From Phlegmacium glaucopus (lineage: Eukaryota > Basidiomycota > Agaricomycetes > Agaricales > Cortinariaceae): 17,007 bases of DNA. A program made the position numbers and the translations under genes. The stretch lies in NCBI GenBank assembly GCA_015039465.1, contig MU130130.1:22838-39844 (forward strand). The letters run 5' to 3'. Below are positions 7,174 through 15,065 of this stretch, in pieces. The notes under the pieces are model-generated. The model had not been told where the DNA came from and searched no databases. It saw only the letters and a program-made list of their open reading frames with translations. Numbering within the stretch: the stretch's first letter is position 1; every line of letters starts with the position of its first letter.

Positions 7174-7401
7174 ACTACTCCTAATTTAAGGGTTATGAGA
7201 CTCACTTGTTGCATTGTAGACTCCTACCACCTGGGTCATGCAGTGTGTCTTGCACCTACAGAACCTTTAGAGTCTACTTAGTGCTTTCGCCCAACACTCA
7301 CCAGCTACTCATATTTACATTGAAACTTTCTCATAGACATTTTCTCTTAAAAATTTATATTCTAATTTGACCTAATCACATATTAGTGAATCACAAAGAC
7401 C
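7174..7401 (+). repeat. Dispersed repeat, copy outside E2
   Basis: Direct, diverged copy of 5535-5781. It starts 25 bases after the recombinase stop, so it may be the 3' non-coding part of that retrotransposon or a separate small element. Confidence 0.7.
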
Positions 7402-7497
7402 ATGATTGTACAGGCATGAGGCAAATTCTTGCCATAGCTCTTATGTAATCAGGATGTCTTTCTTCATCACCCACTGTGCATCAAGCACCACAACCCA

Positions 7498-7803
7498 ATG
7501 TTCAGCAATATAAAGCACCTTTATAAGAAACTTGACAAGCCTCAGAAAGAAAAACACACATCTCTGACCACCACTGATGCTCTTGGTTCAAGCCCTGAGG
7601 TAGCAACCTTGACATTGACAGCCATAATGAGCATCACTGATCTCATGCCATATGTTACCACTAGTGCTGCAGCGGAAAGTGCCCAGGTTAGTCAAGCCAT
7701 TGAAACTACTGTGAGGATTCAACTTTGCCCATCGCATCCAAAATTGCTTATCCATCATTGTTGATCAGGCTACCCAGAAACTTGAAGTCTCTACCCCAGT
7801 ATC
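7498..7803 (+). pseudogene. Unrecognised open fragment leading into tandem repeats
   Basis: An ATG at 7498 opens 88 codons to a stop at 7762-7764. The N-terminus is Lys-rich (MFSNIKHLYKKLDKPQKEKH) and the rest is Ser/Thr/Ala-rich, a pattern seen at the start of some basidiomycete NLR proteins, though I cannot assign it. The frame stops inside the first 122 bp tandem unit. Units B and C keep related stretches such as HELQVSVPVSALAEINDIA, but with stops and shifts. If it was a gene, it is decayed. Confidence 0.3.
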
Positions 7804-8430
7804 GAGGTCTTTACTCTCCCCCACACATTCCGAGCGGGTCCGACGAGTCCGAGCGAACTCCGAGCAGAATCCGAGCAGAATCCGAGCAGAATCCGACCAT
7901 ATTCCGACCAATTTTACATCGAATTCATTATAACCACCTAGGATCAATATACTGCCCTAACCTCTTAAATAAACCTTAATCCTAACCCTAAATAGACTCT
8001 AACCAAACCTTAACATAACCCTAAATGAGGTCAGAAGTTGGTCGGAATTTGGTCGGATTGCTCGGAATTTGGTTGGAATTTGGTTGGAATTTGCTCGGAT
8101 TGCTCAGACCTGCTCAGACCTGCTCGGACCCACTCGGACCCGCTCGGAATGTGTGGGGGAGGGTAAAGTACTGCCAGTATCTGCCTTGCAGATCAATAAT
8201 CTTTCTCCTGTAAGCATTCAGCTTAGCCCATCACAGCCATAATCACTAAATCATTGTTGTCGATTAGGCTGCCCATGAACTCCAAGTCTCTGTCCCAGTC
8301 TCTGCCTTAGCAGAGATCAATGACATTGCTTGCGTAAGCATTCAACTCGACCCATCACATCCATAATAACTCAATCATCGTTGTTGATCAGACTGGCCAT
8401 GAACTCCAAGTCTCAGTTGCTCCTGCAGCC
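7716..8430. repeat. Three tandem units of about 120-124 bp, first split by E3
   Basis: Unit A is 7716-7803 plus 8182-8213 (120 bp without E3), unit B 8214-8337 (124 bp), unit C 8338 to about 8430 (partial). Common strings are GCATTCARCT, CCCATCRCA, ATCATTGTTG and AACTYSAAGTCTC. The 124 bp period is not a multiple of three, so a continuous repeat protein is not supported in the present state. Confidence 0.8.
7804..8173. mobile_element. Small non-autonomous DNA transposon E3 (370 bp) with 8 bp target duplication
   Basis: CCAGTATC occurs at 7796-7803 and 8174-8181. The ends are GAGGTCTTTACTC and GTAAAGTACTG. Inverted pairing runs beyond the terminus through CCCCCACACATTCCGAGCGG and its complement. 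Iterons are TCCGAGCA/TGCTCGGA. The 120 bp centre is AT-rich, with telomere-like CCCTAAA strings near 7984, 7987 and 8020. The smallest complete member of the family here, non-coding. Confidence 0.93.
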
Positions 8431-8819
8431 TATTTGGAAGAAATTTCACTCTCCTCCCCTGATACCATAACACAAGCCAACTTGGGACCTACGGAATCGG
8501 AACAAAATCCCTGGGTTTTGCTCTCGGTAGAAATAGCAAATGCCCTGTAATCTATTTGCTAAGTTATTGGCTTAGGAGGTATGTTTCTTTCGATACTGAA
8601 AGATACAATCTGATCTGTATAAATGTACTAACGGAGCTGGGAGTGGTAGTGATAAGGCGGAATCCAAGAAAATGAAGAATTTGATCCTATGCTACAATTT
8701 CTAAGATTCCAACTTTGCCAAACCAGGGTTAAGCAGAGGAATGGCTATGGAAAGACCAATGTTGAAACAAGCCTAAGGCGCTTCAAAGTCATGATGGAGA
8801 GAAACCCATACGACGTGAG
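8431..8819. other. Segment without a recognised gene
   Basis: Mixed composition with short open stretches and frequent stops. The 3' non-coding end of the minus-strand retrotransposon should lie here, but no split direct repeat matching its 5' side was found by eye. Confidence 0.4.
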
Positions 8820-10001
8820 TCAAGCCTTAGGGTAGTTGTGTTGATTTGGACATGGTTGTGGGTTAAGGGGCAGCATGTTGATGTGGAGTCCTCCCAAATA
8901 ATCTAAACAGTGCCAATATTCAAGAAAGGCGTGTGAGCGCCAACGACCAAACTTCTTAACCATATCTGGGGGTACTCCTGAAATGAGATAAAAGGTCGTT
9001 CCACCGTGACCGGTTATTCAGGGGTATCCCTTTTGGGTAGCTTGCAGAATGTGGTTGATACGACGGATGAACTTGGTCCTTGTGAGGGTGATGATGTTGT
9101 TGCTGGCATCCCTGTATGCTGATATGGGATGGGTAATCATCAACCAATTTTTTATAAAATGCTTATGGATTGCATGGATGGGATCTAGAGGAGGTTCCTG
9201 TTGAGGGATCCAGATGTCGTCACCTCGAGCCTTCTGAGTTTTCAACCATGGGAGATGGAGATTGCATGCACCATTCGATGCGGTAGATTCCATGATATGC
9301 ACGAATGTGGCATGACAATGTGGGTTAAAGTTCTTTAAATCCTAGGTGGGTGGAAGAATCTCGCCAATTTGCAGTTGGCAGAAGAATGAAAGGAAGCAGA
9401 TAGCACGTATGCAGTTATCCAACCCAGAAGACCTGTCCAGACCTGCGTTCAGATCATCAAGCATGGAAATCGTGATGGGTGCCCTTTTGCTGAAAAAGGA
9501 AGAAGGCGGCCGTAGTTCCTCAACGCCTTTCAAGGTGAGCTTTAAGCGGTCACCACCATACCATGGTAATCCTCTCCTGCTGTGTTCCTTTTTGATTGAA
9601 GAAATTTTGGCGCTGACAGTTTTCCCAGCAAGTCTACCAGAATATGATGAAGACCATGTGATAAGGAGGTCTTCCTTCACAGGGAGTGCATGATTGGAGG
9701 GAATGCTGAGTCGAAGGCAAAATGCAAGGAATTCGCATAGTCTACTCACATCCTTTGTCTGCGTAGATTTGGATGTTGCGGTGCCTTGGGTCTGATGAAT
9801 TTGCTCCACGAGGGCCGCTGGAAACACAATGGGCAATGGACATGGAAACGATGGAGGTATAGGAGTAATTGGGCGTAATGATTGAGATGGGTATGGCTGA
9901 GGGCAGAAACGATGGTAATTGATGTGACCACCATGGGAACGAGCCACATTGAGTAAATCAGTGGGTCGGGAGGATGAATGAGTCTGTCTAAGGGGGGGCA
10001 T
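8820..10001 (-). pseudogene. Tyrosine recombinase of the Ngaro-like element, inactive
   Basis: A single frame runs from ATG (9999-10001) to TGA (8820-8822), 394 codons with two internal stops: TAG at 9342-9344 and TGA at 9018-9020. The N-terminal half has the core-binding fold region. The catalytic domain starts at QLQIGEILPP, where the family has Arg two residues before GE and this copy has Gln (CAA). The H-x-x-R box is shortened: TGH is followed directly by GGTTFYLISGVPPD, consistent with a four-codon in-frame loss that removes the second catalytic Arg (around 9003-9008). The Trp in FGRW and the Tyr in FLEYW remain. It shares a frame with RT and lies 99 bases after it. It would have joined circular cDNA to the target without integrase. 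Confidence 0.85.
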
Positions 10002-10100
10002 GATGAATAGGGGGAAGTGCTTGAGAGATGGGAGTTGGAAGAGAAATTAGACGTTAAATCACATAAGCTCATGGCTGGTTTTCAAATTGAGATTTGATTG

Positions 10101-12182
10101 TCATAGACATAGTTGGGGGTCATGATAGTCTACAGGCTTGTGTACATATGGGAATAAGTGTGGTGGTAATTTAGGTGGAAAAGCGTAAAGAGAGTCCCTA
10201 CTAGGGAAAGAGCCTCTAGAGGGGCCATCAGCAAGATTATCCGATGTCGAGACCCACTCCGATGATACCCAGATATTGTGTCCTTGAATAAGCTTAACGA
10301 TCTTGCGTAGAATTGTGTTTTGCTGAGTGCCACGAGAACGTCCTGCTTGTAGTGCACCGACTACACCTTTATTGTCTGAACGTACGACAATATGGCACCC
10401 AGAAAATTTTCCAGATATGAGCGTACGAACAGCGAGCTCAACGGCCACCATCTCGGCCCAGCCAATATCACGGCCATCTATTCTCCACCCATCTCTAAGC
10501 TGCCATGTGAGCCACTTTCTGTCCAGGACCAAACCGATACCCCAGGTCGTGGAGGCATCAACAAATAGGATGGTATCAGAGGGAGCTGGGGGACAAATGA
10601 TCTTGGTGCCAACGAAATGAGCTTGGAGCTTTTCCGACCACCATACCATATTGGTATATGTGCTCACAGATACGCAGTGCTTCGTCAGAGGTGAGTGATC
10701 AGATTTGAAACTGCCCCGGAATTTGTACAGTGATACCAGGTGAGAGAAACCTTCAGGTACAACCAAACAAACATGATTTAGGGTACCGATTAGCTTTTTG
10801 GCTTCCTTAGCAGTGTGATAGGAGCCAAGGGACCAAGATTGAATCCGTTCACGGTACAATACTTTCTTGGATTCAGGGAGCTCCACTGTTTTAGCTGAAA
10901 GGTCCCACAAGAAGCCGATGTACTTAAAAGTGGAAGAAAAATCAACAAATTTCTCACGAGCCCAAGGCCAGCCAAGCTCCTCGGCAACTTCCCATACAAG
11001 TTGAGAGGAGTAAGTGAAAGTGTATGAGCTGTCCAAGCGTCTCGCAGCAGGATAATGAAAGAAGATAAAATCATCAACCCACTTAATCAGGGCATCAATT
11101 CCGCGGTTCAACAAGATCCAGACCATTGCATCAGCCACCCTGCCAAAGATTCCAGGGGAAGGGGACGCTCCAAAGTTTAGAACATGGTCGAGATGTATGA
11201 GGCCTTTAATGGAGATAGCTAGAAAACGACAAGCCGAGGGATGAATGGGAATATTCCGAAATGCAGATTCTACATCAAATATTGCAGCCTCAGAGCCCTC
11301 AGGAGCGTCCGCCACCAATAAGTAGCACTCCGAAAAGGACCCCCATAGACACTGGAAGTTCTTTGAATCAATGATAGTGTTGATTGATGTCTCTGTAGGA
11401 TCAATGATGAGATTCTGGGTGGTATCGCGTGGTAAGGAATCGAGATCAATGCAATTTTTATTCTGTGGGTATGAGTGGTTAACGATGACACGACGCTTGC
11501 CACAGTTCTGGGTAACAACAGCGAGAGGTGCAGTACGGAAGTGTCCAATAAGAGAAAACAGTTCATGGGGTTCATAACCGTGCAAAAGTCTACCGAGCTC
11601 AATTTCTTTGGTGTATTTTGAAATAACAAAATCTTCGTCTTCTTTAGAAATGTAGTGATTGTGAGGAATGGAAGTGCAAGAGAGGGAGAAAGATTCTAGG
11701 CCGCAGTGAAAACCCTGCCGTAGACCAATAGGAATGTCATGAAATTCATTCAAAATGCCAGCGTCGCGTAGTGCTGCCTCCCAAGCGTCCACTTTCAACT
11801 TGGTGACAATGGGAAAGATACTATTAAGAGGGGCATCTAGCAGAACCATGGGAGGGATCTCCACACAAGGAGCATGAGTGGCTGTACATACAGGAAGGGC
11901 CTTGACAGCAGCCGGCAGCAGTGACATTGAAGGAGATACACACGATTTTGTTGCCGAGATGATGGTCAATCCATTTGCCATGTTCGTTGGTGGTAAGACG
12001 CTTGGCACTGCCTTGATGGTCCCTATGGGGATGTGGTTTGCTGCAGAGGTAACATTGAGCAGAGGGGACGGCCTGGTTAAGAAAGGACTGCTGGTGGTAG
12101 CCACCACGATGATTGTTGGAGACCGCAGATGGCCTGCCCCTGCCACGCGAACCGGAAGCAGAACCGCCACCAAATGAAGCAT
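10101..12182 (-). CDS. Reverse transcriptase-RNase H of a Ngaro/DIRS-type retrotransposon
   Basis: Open over 693 codons. It would copy element RNA into DNA and remove the RNA strand in virus-like particles. Reverse transcriptase: first catalytic Asp in FDVESAF (residue 303), the FGASPSPGIFGR region (337-348) and the active site WVDD (368-371) in place of YxDD, as usual for DIRS-group enzymes. RNase H: Asp542 (FVDAST), Glu577 (GWAEMV), Asp603 (RSDNK), Asp652 (NLADGPSRG). All expected acidic residues are present, so the domain looks functional. The first 110-120 residues overlap the zinc-knuckle end of gag in another frame and are probably not translated; true polymerase sequence likely starts near 11850. 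Gag lies one base out of frame, implying a +1 shift, splicing or reinitiation. A clear contrast to the inactive recombinase downstream. Confidence 0.92.
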   Translation of the reverse strand: MLHLVAVLLPVRVAGAGHLRSPTIIVVATTSSPFLTRPSPLLNVTSAANHIPIGTIKAVPSVLPPTNMANGLTIISATKSCVSPSMSLLPAAVKALPVCTATHAPCVEIPPMVLLDAPLNSIFPIVTKLKVDAWEAALRDAGILNEFHDIPIGLRQGFHCGLESFSLSCTSIPHNHYISKEDEDFVISKYTKEIELGRLLHGYEPHELFSLIGHFRTAPLAVVTQNCGKRRVIVNHSYPQNKNCIDLDSLPRDTTQNLIIDPTETSINTIIDSKNFQCLWGSFSECYLLVADAPEGSEAAIFDVESAFRNIPIHPSACRFLAISIKGLIHLDHVLNFGASPSPGIFGRVADAMVWILLNRGIDALIKWVDDFIFFHYPAARRLDSSYTFTYSSQLVWEVAEELGWPWAREKFVDFSSTFKYIGFLWDLSAKTVELPESKKVLYRERIQSWSLGSYHTAKEAKKLIGTLNHVCLVVPEGFSHLVSLYKFRGSFKSDHSPLTKHCVSVSTYTNMVWWSEKLQAHFVGTKIICPPAPSDTILFVDASTTWGIGLVLDRKWLTWQLRDGWRIDGRDIGWAEMVAVELAVRTLISGKFSGCHIVVRSDNKGVVGALQAGRSRGTQQNTILRKIVKLIQGHNIWVSSEWVSTSDNLADGPSRGSFPSRDSLYAFPPKLPPHLFPYVHKPVDYHDPQLCL

Positions 12183-13053
12183 TGTGCATGCAATGACCTT
12201 GGGAGGTGGGATTGGACATAGGCTGGAGCTGCTCGAGCAATGAGGGAATCAGATTCTTTATTTTGTACTGATGAAAAAGGTGTTCATCAAATATGAGCCC
12301 GAAAGAATCATCCCGTCGGCCTACCCAGGAGGTATACAACTCAATGATATAACCACGGTATGATGGCCAATCCTGGGTATAGTCGGGTCTGGATGCAATG
12401 ACGCTAAAGAAATCCCGAAACATGCTAGCACAGGCGAGCGCCCACTGGCCCCCAGGCTGAGTATCATCACCGAGAATGAGATACTTCCGGAGCCCACGCG
12501 TGAAGTTTTCACAGATTTCCATGAAGTCATCCGTCGACATGTAATGGTCCTTCGCAGGGGTGAGCGTCTTCTGCTTCAACCATATCTCGCCCCTCTCATT
12601 CATCCCAATTTCTGTGTCAAACATATCTGTGGCTTGCGTCGCATTCGAACATGCTTTGTGGGTGCACAAAGACAAGGGAATGTAGTTCTTGAAACCTCCT
12701 CGCAATTCCTTGATGACCGCAATGGGAAGTTCACTGGTAGCATTCGTAATCGTACAGGAGAAGAATTGGTGCAGAGGTTCAGCGGGTAGTGCGCTAGCTG
12801 GTGAAAAGGATGCTGAAGAGCCCAGAGCTGCAGCAATGGCAGCGATCAAGTCCGCATTAAGAACCGGGTGGGTTTGGGTGCCAGCAGGCAGTGGCAGCGG
12901 ATGAGAAGAAGGTAGGTCATGGTGGGGGATCGCAGGGTCATGCATCGCAGGAATATGGGAGGAAGGTAGCCTAAAGGGAGGACTGTCTCGCAGGCCTGAG
13001 CCCCGAGCATTGGAAACTGAGCCATGCAGGCAAGTCTCTGCAAAAAGAGGCAT
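11824..13053 (-). CDS. Gag-like nucleocapsid protein, C-terminal part with zinc knuckle
   Basis: Open over 409 codons from ATG at 13051-13053; the frame is open a little further upstream. A Pro/Ala-rich start is followed by a globular middle (about 130-290), which contains ELRGGFKNYIPLSLC and a Trp-rich stretch. Then comes a Gly/Arg/Ser linker (SRGRGRPS) and Cys/His clusters. The last is a classical CX2CX4HX4C knuckle (Cys394, Cys397, His402, Cys407) that would bind element RNA. It ends 359 bases inside the nominal polymerase frame. The N-terminal part of gag is probably the frame at 13222-14049; the junction between them is not resolved (a stop at 13222, and intron-like GTTAGT and TTGGCAG near 13148 and 13083). 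Confidence 0.8.
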   Translation of the reverse strand: MPLFAETCLHGSVSNARGSGLRDSPPFRLPSSHIPAMHDPAIPHHDLPSSHPLPLPAGTQTHPVLNADLIAAIAAALGSSASFSPASALPAEPLHQFFSCTITNATSELPIAVIKELRGGFKNYIPLSLCTHKACSNATQATDMFDTEIGMNERGEIWLKQKTLTPAKDHYMSTDDFMEICENFTRGLRKYLILGDDTQPGGQWALACASMFRDFFSVIASRPDYTQDWPSYRGYIIELYTSWVGRRDDSFGLIFDEHLFHQYKIKNLIPSLLEQLQPMSNPTSQGHCMHNASFGGGSASGSRGRGRPSAVSNNHRGGYHQQSFLNQAVPSAQCYLCSKPHPHRDHQGSAKRLTTNEHGKWIDHHLGNKIVCISFNVTAAGCCQGPSCMYSHSCSLCGDPSHGSARCPS

Positions 13054-13221
13054 GCGGCCCTCCAGAGAGCTCAGAGCAGAGAGGGCTCTGCCAAAAAGTG
13101 ACTATATGCGTGTTATTACATATAAAATAACACAAAAAGGGAACTAACATTAGGCGCCAAGCAAGGCTGCGTGGAAGCAAGGTGCGCAGATGCAGGAACA
13201 TGCATCTCCCTCTGAATGCAA

Positions 13222-14049
13222 TCAGAGTGCTGGCTCAGCGGGCCAAGAGAAAGGTGGGAAGTAGCTGCAGGACGTTCTGCAAACGCCTGGGCTGTCAACG
13301 CACTGGCCAGTGGGCCTCGGGCACTCAGAATGTGGTGCCCGTATGCTATAGGAGGCGGCTCCTACATCAGGAGCAGGGGCATAGCCTGGAGCCTGGAAAG
13401 CATTGGAGATGGGCAGCAAGCCCTGAGCAGCGGCCCATGCAGTATTGCTGACACACGAGCGGCGTGAAGAAGGGGAACCATGAGCAGCGGCCCAAGTATT
13501 GTTGTCGACACGTGAGCGGCGTGAAGAGGGTGAAGTAACACCAGGACCAGCGGGTCTGTGCAAAAGAGGGTTGGAAGTGATTGGGCTCGAGACAGGAGCT
13601 ACATTCAAATGGGAATGAGCTGAACGTGGGGGTGTGGTGGGATGTGGAGGGGCACCTGGCATTGCAAAAAATGGAGCTTGGAGGGAAGGACGGTACGAGG
13701 GAGCAGGCTGCGATGGAGTGATAGGTTCGATACCTTTCCGAGGAGACCCAGGAGCATCTCCAGTGGCGGAACGCTTGCGCCCTGCAGAGAACTCCCCAGT
13801 AGCCTCAAAACTTGCCTGGGGTATGATGGTGTCCCGAGAGCCACCAACATTCCCAAGTGAGTTCGATATGCCACTAGGTCGCTCATGCAGAGAGGAACTC
13901 GCATCAATTGGGGATGGAAGAACCTCATAGACGTATCCGGCGACATGTCTGGCACCAGGAAGAGTGGGTGTAAACACAGCAACAGGAGGAGGAGGCACTT
14001 GGATGGATGTTGCTCTCGAGGCGACACGCGAAGAGCGACGAACCTCCAG
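13222..14049 (-). pseudogene. Gag N-terminal region, Pro/Ser-rich, interrupted by TGA
   Basis: A 276-codon frame with no ATG: the first in-frame codons follow a TGA at 14050-14052. Upstream of that TGA the same frame stays open for at least 50 codons (DAVDTDSGQGSGPLSDAFVA...), so the stop probably splits one longer gag. The protein is Pro/Ser/Arg-rich with RRSSRVASRATS near its start and a 19-residue tandem duplication (SPSSRRSRVDNNTWAAAHG and a variant; DNA period 57 bp at about 13424 and 13481). It stops at 13222, 169 bases before the downstream gag ATG. Low complexity makes the function uncertain; gag is inferred from position. Confidence 0.55.
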
Positions 14050-14052
14050 TCA

Positions 14053-14530
14053 TGAAAATTTTGAAGGAGCCACAACCTGATGGGTCAATGCCACTCCTGA
14101 GTGCTGTACAGGTTCTGCTACAAAGGCGTCAGACAAGGGTCCAGAACCCTGCCCGCTATCGGTGTCAACAGCATCTGATCGGATGTTTGCATTTCGAGGC
14201 AGGTGAATAAAGAGAGTGATGGAAGGAAGAAAAACACGGAAAGAGCAGAGCGAGTGAGAGAAAGTGTGTGTGATAAAAAGGGAAAAACACGAAGAATGAG
14301 GATACAGGAATGTGCGAAAACGTGAATGAAAGACATGAATGAAAAACGTATACTAAGAGTCGCAATACAAAAAGACATGAATGAAAATGTATACTAAGAG
14401 TTGCAATACAAAAAGAGCTAATCAGAGGAAGAACATTTGTAATAAGAGAAGAAATGAATGAATAATCAGAAATGCGAACGAATGATACAGCTTCATGGTG
14501 GATAAAGATAAAGAGGTGAGGGATCACATG
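14053..14530 (-). other. Leader of the Ngaro-like element
   Basis: On the minus strand it is rich in TTC, TTT and CAC; the open frames are Phe/Leu/Ser/His-rich and have no domain. It contains a 41 bp tandem pair (14331-14371 and 14372-14412, key AGACATGAATGAAAA and GTATACTAAGAG). The first gag codons may begin near 14215. It could hold the 5' repeat and promoter of the element; no motif proves it. Confidence 0.4.
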
Positions 14531-14714
14531 ATCCCAACGCGTTTACATTTCTACTATGCAAAACATCAGTACATTATACTCATCCCTCAATCATCTACCT
14601 CCACTGAGTTGCTTGCACCCACTTTTCTCCACTGTTGCTGATGATCAATGAACTCAGCATTCTGACTTGGGTTTCTTTCCGAATGCGAATTTACTCATCG
14701 CTGGTGGCACTTTT

Positions 14715-14776
14715 GTAAGTCTTCTCTTATGCTGTGCAAATGATTTTGCAATAATTGTTCATATTTTATCTGCCAG
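14715..14776 (+). other. Intron 1 of the NLR pseudogene
   Basis: 62 bp from GTAAGT to TGCCAG, pyrimidine-rich before the acceptor. It separates GGTF from the sequence leading to the NB-ARC domain. Confidence 0.6.
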
Positions 14777-15011
14777 AACTATACAGTCAATATTGCCCCT
14801 GCCAATACTGGCCAAGGATCCCTGTCCCTCAGAGACCAAACCCCAGTCCAATCTTTACTGGATGGAAAGATGTACTCAACAAACTTGGGAAGATTTTTGG
14901 TCCTTGTACTAATAGTCAACTGATGTCAAGGTGTTCTTGTCTCCTCTGGGGATTGGGAGGGATTGGAAAAACCCAGATCTGTCTGAAGTTCACAGAAGAT
15001 ATGTCTAACAG

Positions 15012-15065
15012 GTAATTGTCTTGACACTACATCCACAACAACACTGGGTTAATTTCTTACTCTAG
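15012..15065 (+). other. Intron 2 of the NLR pseudogene
   Basis: 54 bp from GTAATT to CTCTAG. Splicing joins FTEDMSN to SFSHVLWVD in frame, matching the usual spacing between the P-loop helix and the next NB-ARC strand. Confidence 0.8.

Larger units (their letters stand above)
8820..14530 (-). mobile_element. Ngaro-like tyrosine-recombinase retrotransposon
   Basis: Minus-strand order is gag (14049 to 11824), RT/RNase H (to 10101), then YR (10001 to 8820). This order, the absence of an aspartic protease and integrase, and the DIRS-group polymerase motifs indicate Ngaro/DIRS rather than an LTR retrotransposon. Upstream, 14053-14530 is a pyrimidine-rich (minus strand) leader. Outer boundaries are not fixed, since split direct repeats were not detected. 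RT/RNase H is intact; YR is dead and gag is interrupted, so the copy cannot move on its own. Confidence 0.85.

Noticed and set aside
14165..14527. 120-codon minus-strand frame rich in Phe, Ser and Leu
   Set aside because: Pyrimidine-rich leader of the retrotransposon, no domain and no conserved start context.
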